DNA of 11,797 nucleotides from Bacillota bacterium (GTDB taxonomy: Bacteria; Bacillota; Dethiobacteria; DTU022; JAAZDU01). The position numbers were made by a program, and so were the translations under genes. The stretch is from NCBI GenBank assembly GCA_012512665.1, contig JAAZDU010000112.1, positions 1 to 11,797 on the forward strand, in the 5' to 3' direction. Each line of letters opens with the position of its first letter. Within the stretch, counting starts at the first letter, position 1. The notes beneath the pieces are model-generated. The model made no database searches and had not been told where the DNA came from. It worked only from the letters and a program-made list of their open reading frames with translations. Shown here piece by piece: positions 7,146-11,797 of the stretch.

Positions 7146-7433
7146 ATGATTAAAATGAGAATGGATCTTCAATTTTTTGCCCATAAAAAAGGTGTCGGCA
7201 GCTCCCGCAATGGCCGGGACAGCAACGCCAAAAGGCTTGGTGTAAAACGTTATGCCGGCCAGCTCGTCTCTGCCGGCAGCATTTTAGTCCGCCAAAGAGG
7301 TACCAGGGTTCACCCTGGCTTGAATGTAGGTCGCGGTAAAGACGATACCCTTTTTGCCAAGGTGGATGGCGTTGTGCAGTATGAGTTTAACGGCCGGGCT
7401 AAAAAACAAGTAAGCGTTTATCCTTTGGCTTAA
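7146..7433 (+). CDS. rpmA: 50S ribosomal protein L27 with Prp-cleavable N-terminal extension
   Basis: L27 sits at the peptidyl transferase centre of the large subunit. I chose ATG 7146 because GGAGGTGG at 7133-7140 lies directly before it. ATG 7131 is in frame upstream, but it lies ahead of that ribosome site and has AGGAAG only two bases away or less. The 95-residue product begins [21 protein letters not shown] is the Prp recognition sequence, so cleavage after F11 should expose AHKKG as the mature N-terminus that reaches the tRNA-binding site. The rest is standard, with [18 protein letters not shown], then [15 protein letters not shown] and [15 protein letters not shown]. An intrinsic terminator follows 23 bases after the stop. 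Confidence 0.97.
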   Translation: MIKMRMDLQFFAHKKGVGSSRNGRDSNAKRLGVKRYAGQLVSAGSILVRQRGTRVHPGLNVGRGKDDTLFAKVDGVVQYEFNGRAKKQVSVYPLA

Positions 7434-7456
7434 AGGTAAGAGCGGTTTTTTAAATA

Positions 7457-7484
7457 AACGTAGCTAAAAGGCTGCGTTTTTTTT
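7457..7484 (+). terminator. Intrinsic terminator after rpmA
   Basis: ACGTAGC (7458-7464) pairs with GCTGCGT (7471-7477) through a 7-bp stem that includes one T-G wobble. The loop is TAAAAG, and the T run continues to 7484. No promoter is visible between it and the obg start at 7506, so obg probably depends on read-through, making this a partial terminator. Confidence 0.82.
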
Positions 7485-7505
7485 CCAAAGGTGAGGGAAA
7501 TTTAA

Positions 7506-8819
7506 TTGTTTTGTGATGAAGTAAAGATTTTTGTAGAAGGTGGAAAAGGAGGAGACGGCGCCTCTTCTTTCCGCCGCGAAATATATGTGCCCAAAGGGGG
7601 GCCTGACGGGGGAGATGGTGGACGTGGCGGGGACGTTATTCTGCGGGCATCAAGTGCGGTGCATACTCTTCTTCACCTGCGCTATCACCCCCATCTAAAA
7701 GCTGAACGAGGGAAGCACGGCAGCGGCAGGAATAGGCACGGTAGATCCGGCGAGGACTTAATAGTGGATGTGCCTGCAGGAGTTGTCATCATGGACGAAA
7801 AAGGGCAGAACCAGCTCTTTGATTTATTAATACCAGGGCAGAAACTTGTGGTGGCCCGTGGTGGGAGAGGGGGGCGTGGTAATGCGCGCTTTGCTACCTC
7901 CAGGCGCAGGGCACCTACTATGGCGGAAAAAGGTGAGCCGGGTGAAAAGCGGACCCTTTTGCTGCAGCTAAAACTGGTAGCTGATGTGGGGATTATTGGG
8001 CTCCCCAATGCAGGCAAGTCTACGCTTCTTGCCCGTATATCGGCGGCGAGGCCCAAGGTAGCGCCTTACCCTTTTACAACCCTGGAACCCCAGCTGGGCC
8101 TGGTGGATGCAGGTGACAGGGGTAGCTTTGTAGCTGCTGACCTGCCGGGCCTTATTGAAGGAGCTCACCAGGGAGCGGGGCTGGGGCACAAATTTTTGCG
8201 CCATGCGGAAAGGACAAGAGTGTTTATCCATGTTATAGATATAGCAGCAGTTGAGGGAAGAGATCCCTTAGACGATTACCAGGCTATTAACTGCGAACTT
8301 TCTTTCTACAAGGAAGAGATGGCTTACCGCCCCAGGGTGATAGCAGCTAATAAAATAGAGTTGCCCGGGGCTTCTCATAACCTGGAGAGGCTTAAACGGC
8401 TGGTTGGCAGCAGCAGGCCCATCTTCCCCATTTCTGCTGTAACGGGAGAGGGTGTTGCCGACCTTGTGCGCCATGTTGCCGAACTAATAGCTTCTCTGCC
8501 TTGCCAGGAGCAAGCGGTGTCAACGGATCAGCTCTTTTACCTGCCCCCGCAGGAGGATGAGCTGCGGGTTGAAAAAAAGGATGGTGTTTTCATTGTACGG
8601 GGCAGAGAGGTGGAAAGATTGGCTGCTATGACTGACTGGCAGAATGAAGATGCTCTCAGGAGATTTCATAAAAATTTCGCTCGTATAGGGGCAGATAAGC
8701 TCTTACGAGAGAAAGGGATTCAGCCCGGGGATACAGTAGTGATTGGAAAAAGGGAATTTATATACCAGGATCCCCACGAAGATCCCCACGAAGGACAAAA
8801 TGAAGAATTTAAGAGGTAG
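7506..8819 (+). CDS. obg: GTPase Obg/CgtA
   Basis: Obg is an essential GTPase that joins late 50S subunit assembly and links growth to nucleotide levels and, in Bacillus, to sporulation. The start is TTG 7506, with AAAGGTGAGG at 7487-7496 giving the expected FCDEVKIFVEGGKGGDG opening. The glycine-rich Obg domain covers residues 1-157. The G domain follows with GLPNAGKS at 165-172, TTLEP (switch I), DLPG at 212-215, NKIE at 282-285 and a SAVTG G5 motif. The C-terminal OCT domain follows to about residue 425. The total of 437 residues is typical. G4 usually ends in Asp; here it is Glu285. A 12-base tandem repeat encodes DPHEDPHE near the C-terminus. The nadD gene starts 5 bases after the stop. 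Confidence 0.97.
   Translation: MFCDEVKIFVEGGKGGDGASSFRREIYVPKGGPDGGDGGRGGDVILRASSAVHTLLHLRYHPHLKAERGKHGSGRNRHGRSGEDLIVDVPAGVVIMDEKGQNQLFDLLIPGQKLVVARGGRGGRGNARFATSRRRAPTMAEKGEPGEKRTLLLQLKLVADVGIIGLPNAGKSTLLARISAARPKVAPYPFTTLEPQLGLVDAGDRGSFVAADLPGLIEGAHQGAGLGHKFLRHAERTRVFIHVIDIAAVEGRDPLDDYQAINCELSFYKEEMAYRPRVIAANKIELPGASHNLERLKRLVGSSRPIFPISAVTGEGVADLVRHVAELIASLPCQEQAVSTDQLFYLPPQEDELRVEKKDGVFIVRGREVERLAAMTDWQNEDALRRFHKNFARIGADKLLREKGIQPGDTVVIGKREFIYQDPHEDPHEGQNEEFKR
8769..8792 (+). repeat. Exact 12-bp tandem duplication at the obg 3' end
   Basis: GATCCCCACGAA occurs twice in tandem (8769-8780 and 8781-8792) and keeps the frame, encoding DPHE twice in the acidic C-terminal tail of Obg. Such in-frame duplications arise by replication slippage. 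Confidence 0.95.
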
Positions 8820-8824
8820 ATTTT

Positions 8825-9472
8825 ATGAGTATTCATTTTCCAAAGGTTGGCCACAAAGAACCGAAAGCAATCGGATTAATGGGTGGCACTTTCGATCCCA
8901 TTCACATAGGGCACCTTGTTACGGCAGAAGAGGCCAGGCAGCAATTTAATTTAGACTGTGTAATATTCATTCCCGCTGGAAATCCCCCACATAAAAACAG
9001 CAGCAAATTAACCGACCGCGAACACCGCTACCTGATGACCTTGCTTGCTGTGGCTAACAACCCCTACTTTACCTTGTCCCGTATTGAGCTAGATAAGGAA
9101 GAACCGTCATATACGATAGATACAGTGCGGGAGTTTTATCAAAAATTTCAGGGTAAGGCTAAAATATATTTTATAACAGGGGCTGATGCGGTTCTCGATA
9201 TTATTACCTGGAAAGATTACCGGGAGCTTTTAAGCATGTGTTCTTTTATTGCTGCCACCAGGCCCGGTTATTCCCTGACCAAATTAAAGGTTTTGCTGGG
9301 GCCCGCTTTCTCAGAAATCATTCCCCGCATCCACCTGTTAGAGATACCCGCCATGGCCATTTCTTCTACTTATCTAAGAAGAAAGGTTGCTGCGGGGAAG
9401 ACAATTAAGTACTTAACTCCTGCCTCAGTGGAACAGTATATTTATAAGAATAGGCTTTACCATCAGGAATAG
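8825..9472 (+). CDS. nadD: Nicotinate-nucleotide adenylyltransferase
   Basis: NadD adenylates nicotinate mononucleotide with ATP to give deamido-NAD, the step before NAD synthetase. The nucleotidyltransferase motif GGTFDPIHIGH lies at residues 20-30, with the ATP-binding HxGH at 27-30. The second signature ISSTYLRR lies at 179-186, and the C-terminus VEQYIYKNRLY is typical. The start ATG 8825 follows AAGAGGT at the end of obg and gives 215 residues. The N-terminus carries about 12 residues more than usual before AIGLMGGTFD, and no later start with a ribosome site is available. The gene is probably co-transcribed with obg. A 15-bp direct repeat covers the stop codon. Confidence 0.96.
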   Translation: MSIHFPKVGHKEPKAIGLMGGTFDPIHIGHLVTAEEARQQFNLDCVIFIPAGNPPHKNSSKLTDREHRYLMTLLAVANNPYFTLSRIELDKEEPSYTIDTVREFYQKFQGKAKIYFITGADAVLDIITWKDYRELLSMCSFIAATRPGYSLTKLKVLLGPAFSEIIPRIHLLEIPAMAISSTYLRRKVAAGKTIKYLTPASVEQYIYKNRLYHQE

Positions 9473-9481
9473 GCTTTACCA
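9448..9481 (+). repeat. 15-bp direct repeat spanning the nadD stop codon
   Basis: GAATAGGCTTTACCA occurs at 9448-9462 and again at 9467-9481, separated by TCAG, so the unit repeats with a 19-base period. The first copy is read in frame as part of the nadD C-terminus. The second copy, shifted by one base, supplies the TAG stop. It looks like a slippage duplication. Confidence 0.92.
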
Positions 9482-9498
9482 CAACAAAAACTTGCATG

Positions 9499-9527
9499 TT
9501 GACTTGTAGAAATATAAATGGTATTAT
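9499..9527 (+). promoter_or_regulatory. Sigma-A-type promoter for the RRM protein gene
   Basis: TTGACT at 9499-9504 and TATTAT at 9522-9527 are separated by 17 bases. Transcription would begin near 9533-9535, leaving a leader of about 120 bases before the ATG at 9656. Confidence 0.8.
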
Positions 9528-9591
9528 CAAGCTAGATGTATTACCATAAATTGCCGGTTAGAGAATAAGCGGTTCTGGGTATGCATAAAGG

Positions 9592-9626
9592 GCCTGTTTG
9601 TATTGCATAATAAAGCAAGGACAGGC
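9592..9626 (+). promoter_or_regulatory. Hairpin in the 5' leader of the RRM gene
   Basis: GCCTGT (9592-9597) pairs with ACAGGC (9621-9626). An internal loop separates this from a second stem, TTGC (9603-9606) with GCAA (9615-9618), closing an A/T-rich loop. The hairpin ends about 11 bases before the ribosome site GAGAGGTGA. It could act in regulation or mRNA stability. There is no run of T after it, so it is not a terminator. The rest of 9528-9655 holds no gene that I can see. Confidence 0.5.
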
Positions 9627-9655
9627 GAGAAGAAAAGAGAGGTGACAATTTCCTG

Positions 9656-9907
9656 ATGGTTAAAACCTTATATGTAGGGAACATTCCCTGGGCTACCAGC
9701 GAAGAAGAGCTGCAAAAAGCTTTCGCCGAGCACGGGGAAGTGCTCGGTTGCCGTATTATTACAGAGAGAGGAACCGGTCGTTCCAGGGGCTATGGTTTTG
9801 TTGAAGTAAAAGATGAAGAGATGGAATATATTATGGAAAAAATGAACGGCGCAGAGCTGGAAGGTCGCCGTTTAGTGGTAAATGAGGCTAAACCTCGCGA
9901 ACAGTAA
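9656..9907 (+). CDS. Small RRM-domain RNA-binding protein
   Basis: This 83-residue protein is a single RNA recognition motif. RNP2 is LYVGNI at residues 5-10 and RNP1 is RGYGFVEV at 44-51, with the aromatic residues that stack on RNA bases in place (Y6, Y46, F48). The ELQKAFAEHGEV helix and the final RRLVVNEAKP strand complete the fold, leaving almost no tail. Related small glycine-poor RRM proteins in cyanobacteria and other bacteria are RNA-binding factors, and some are cold-induced. The target here is unknown. The start follows AGAGAGGTGA (9637-9644 region). The gene has its own promoter, a structured leader and a strong terminator, so it is an independent unit between nadD and yqeK. Confidence 0.95.
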   Translation: MVKTLYVGNIPWATSEEELQKAFAEHGEVLGCRIITERGTGRSRGYGFVEVKDEEMEYIMEKMNGAELEGRRLVVNEAKPREQ

Positions 9908-9908
9908 G

Positions 9909-9936
9909 GGCAACTTTTAGTTGCCTTTTTTATTTT
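9909..9936 (+). terminator. Intrinsic terminator of the RRM gene
   Basis: GGCAAC (9909-9914) and GTTGCC (9920-9925) form a perfect 6-bp stem with a TTTTA loop, followed directly by TTTTTTATTTT. It begins one base after the stop codon of the RRM gene. Confidence 0.92.
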
Positions 9937-10012
9937 GCGGGGAGGAAAAGCTATTCCCCTGTCGAAAAAGACTATAAACAAGGGTTGTTATGGGGCGAAA
10001 GCGGAGGAAAAA

Positions 10013-10594
10013 GTGATTAAGAGGGAGCTATATGTTCTTTTACAGCAAAAGATGAAGCCAGAGCTGCTGCAGCACTCTTTGGGTGTTAAAAAAGTAGCTT
10101 GCCGGCTGGCTTCCAGCTTCGGGGTCAACCCTCAACAAGCTGCCCTGGCCGGGTTGCTTCATGATTATGGAAAGATATATCCTGCAGAACTGCTGGAAAA
10201 GGTGGCCCGCGAACACAGGCTGGTTGACAGCACTTATATTGCAGAAAAGCAACTTTTGCATGCACCTGTCGGAGCCTGGCTGGTGGAACAGGAGTTAGGG
10301 GTAACTGATCATGAGGTGCTGGAGGCAATTCGCTGGCATACGACCGGCTCTCCCCATTTAAATACATTAGGCATTATCATCTATGTGGCTGATTTTTGCG
10401 AGCCTGGTAGATCCTTTCCAGAAGCGGAGGAAGTCAGGAAGTTCGCTTTTCAGGATCTTACCGGTGCCGCCCTCAAAGCTGTTGGCCATACACTGTGCTT
10501 CTTAATAAAGGGGGAAAGGCAGATCCACCCCTGTTCGTGGTATTTTTATAACATGCTGGTGGCAAGGCAGGGCAGCAGGAAGGAGGAGGTGTAA
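10013..10594 (+). CDS. yqeK: HD-domain Ap4A hydrolase YqeK
   Basis: YqeK is a symmetrical diadenosine tetraphosphate hydrolase of the HD superfamily, using a di-metal centre to split Ap4A into two ADP. I chose GTG 10013, preceded by CGGAGGA at 10002-10008, giving 193 residues against about 186 in Bacillus. The frame stays open upstream to 9935 but has no comparable start. Likely metal ligands are H21 (QHSLGV), H50-D51 (LLHDYGK), H83 (LLHAPVGA), H109 (IRWHTTG) and D127 (YVADFCEPGR). It is the usual neighbour of nadD, but here the RRM unit and its terminator separate the two. No promoter is evident between 9937 and 10012, where the only visible structure is a GGGGA/TCCCC inverted repeat (9939-9943 with 9955-9959). 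The next gene starts one base after the stop. Confidence 0.95.
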   Translation: MIKRELYVLLQQKMKPELLQHSLGVKKVACRLASSFGVNPQQAALAGLLHDYGKIYPAELLEKVAREHRLVDSTYIAEKQLLHAPVGAWLVEQELGVTDHEVLEAIRWHTTGSPHLNTLGIIIYVADFCEPGRSFPEAEEVRKFAFQDLTGAALKAVGHTLCFLIKGERQIHPCSWYFYNMLVARQGSRKEEV

Positions 10595-10595
10595 G

Positions 10596-11792
10596 GTGCG
10601 CTCTTTTAATAACTATTACTACAGGAGACCCCGTAAAAAAATACGGCTGCGCAAAGGGCGCCTTTTATTTGTTGGCCTTCTCCTCGTGCTGGTTGTAGCC
10701 GTAGTATCAGCTGTTCGTTTTATTAACTCCTTTCAAAAAATGCAAAACCAGGAAGCCTGGGCTCAGTCCCTCAGGGAAGCACCTACAGAACAGGGAACTA
10801 ACCATCTGCTCTATGGTGTTGCACAGCGAGAGGGAGCATATTATGCTGACCAGATTATCCTCTATAACATACTGGAGGGAAGAGACTCTCCCAATATAAT
10901 ATTTCTACCGGGAGAAACAGTTGTAGATCTTCCTTCTTATGGGCCGGCTACCCTGGGTGAAGCTTATGCTAACGGCGGGTCTAAACTCCTGGTAGAAACG
11001 CTTATGAATTTTTTAAATGTGCCCATTCACCACTATGTAGAAGTGAATTACGAGCTGATACCCCTGCTGGTTGAAGAGATGGGCTGGATTGAATTGCAGG
11101 GGCAGCTCTTAGAGGCGCCTGATTTTTACGACTATTTTCTTCAAGCCAATGGCGAAAGCGGCACCGATTGCGTAGAAAACCTGGCCAGGCGCAGGGAGGC
11201 TTTAGGTATTTTATTGAAATCCCTGTGCGAGCGTTATACAACAAGGCATGTCCCCGGCCTTGTCAGGAAGTGTTCACCTTATGTGGAAACCGATTTTAGC
11301 TGGAAAGAGCTTGCTAATTTTTACAATGAAACCATGCCGCTTTATGAAAAGAATACTTTAGTGGTAAGCTTGCCCGGTACCTGGGAAACATCCTATTTTT
11401 TTCCAGATGAAGAAGCAGTTGCTCTCATGATGAGCAAGATAGGGGAGGAAGTGCTGTTCCCTCGCGAGCTGATTTCAGTGGAGGTGCTAAACGGCAGTGG
11501 GGAGGCAGGTATAGCCGCCCTGGTTGGAGATTGGCTTGCAGAACAGGGGTTTTTAGTAAAAAATATTGATAATGCAGACCATTTTGATTACGCGCGCACC
11601 CGTGTTATCGGCCGCCTTGAAGATGTGGAATGTGCCCGGGAAGTTGCTACTTTTATTCCCGGCGCAGAGCTGCATAAAGAACCCCTGGAAGGATACGATT
11701 ACATGGTTACGGTAATCATAGGGCACAATTTTGACCCCGAGAAATTATCGGCTAGCGAACAGGAAGAAGCTGAAGAAAACCAGGCTGATTAA
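10596..11792 (+). CDS. Membrane-anchored LytR-CpsA-Psr-like protein with LytR_C domain, catalytic motifs degraded
   Basis: GTG 10596 follows the strong ribosome site AGGAGGAGGT, which lies in the end of yqeK. A basic N-terminus (RRPRKKIRLRKGR) precedes one membrane segment at residues 23-43, so the bulk should face outside. An LCP-like domain covers about residues 68-210: YADQIILY, GEAYANGG and HHYVEVNYELIPLLVEEMGWIEL match the fold. The family's SIPRDT motif reads LPGET at 104-108, and the later RxR segment is not recognisable, leaving only ARRREALGILLKSL at about 197-210. Active LCP enzymes attach teichoic acids or other glycopolymers to peptidoglycan, so this one is probably inactive or altered. 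A LytR_C domain follows at about 292-377 (VEVLNGSGEAGIAALVGDWL), then an acidic tail. Two TAA codons end the gene. In related genomes rsfS usually follows. Confidence 0.85.
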   Translation: MRSFNNYYYRRPRKKIRLRKGRLLFVGLLLVLVVAVVSAVRFINSFQKMQNQEAWAQSLREAPTEQGTNHLLYGVAQREGAYYADQIILYNILEGRDSPNIIFLPGETVVDLPSYGPATLGEAYANGGSKLLVETLMNFLNVPIHHYVEVNYELIPLLVEEMGWIELQGQLLEAPDFYDYFLQANGESGTDCVENLARRREALGILLKSLCERYTTRHVPGLVRKCSPYVETDFSWKELANFYNETMPLYEKNTLVVSLPGTWETSYFFPDEEAVALMMSKIGEEVLFPRELISVEVLNGSGEAGIAALVGDWLAEQGFLVKNIDNADHFDYARTRVIGRLEDVECAREVATFIPGAELHKEPLEGYDYMVTVIIGHNFDPEKLSASEQEEAEENQAD

Positions 11793-11797
11793 TAACA

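Noticed and set aside
7685..8056. 123-codon open frame on the minus strand
   Set aside because: It is antisense to the glycine-rich and G1 regions of obg and rich in Pro and Ser, as expected for the complement of Gly codons.
1..11797. CRISPR arrays, tRNA or rRNA genes, insertion sequences, phage or defence genes
   Set aside because: No spaced repeats, cloverleaf candidates, terminal inverted repeats or transposase-like motifs were seen; the region is conserved core chromosome.

Overview
The window is a stretch of chromosome from an endospore-forming Clostridia-type Firmicute. The evidence is the SpoIVFA/SpoIVFB-type sporulation pair, the rplU-prp-rpmA-obg block with a cleavable L27 N-terminus (a Firmicutes trait), strong GGAGG-type ribosome binding sites, frequent TTG and GTG starts, and an RNase G joined to a B12-type radical SAM / DUF2344 pair. 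As I recall, this gene order is typical of Peptococcaceae-like lineages, but the species cannot be named from the sequence. All credible genes lie on the + strand.

Layout. (1) 1-1516: a SpoIVFA-like M23-fold membrane protein whose 5' end is outside the window, then SpoIVFB, the intramembrane zinc protease that processes pro-sigma-K. SpoIVFB carries one in-frame TAG at 875-877 between its two catalytic motifs. (2) 1601-6327: a B12-binding-type radical SAM protein, its DUF2344 partner, RNase G with a KH-like and TRAM-like C-terminal extension, and a DUF2889-like protein whose start overlaps the rng stop. (3) 6324-7484: a near-consensus sigma-A promoter, an L21-leader-like structured 5' UTR, rplU, prp, rpmA and an intrinsic terminator. 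(4) 7506-9472: obg and nadD, tightly spaced. (5) 9499-9936: a self-contained unit with its own promoter, about 120 nt of leader, a small RRM RNA-binding protein and a terminator. (6) 10013-11792: yqeK, then a membrane-anchored LytR-CpsA-Psr-like protein with a LytR_C domain whose catalytic motifs look degraded.

How the genes fit together. Prp trims the N-terminal extension of L27, so rplU-prp-rpmA holds both the substrate and its protease. Obg and RNase G also act on ribosome assembly or RNA. NadD (NAD synthesis) and YqeK (Ap4A hydrolase) are the usual partners upstream of rsfS, which would be expected just past the right edge. The points most worth following up are the amber codon in spoIVFB, the functionally undefined radical SAM/DUF2344 pair, the structured rplU leader, the independently regulated RRM gene and the apparently inactive LCP protein. 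I found no mobile element, CRISPR array, tRNA or rRNA.
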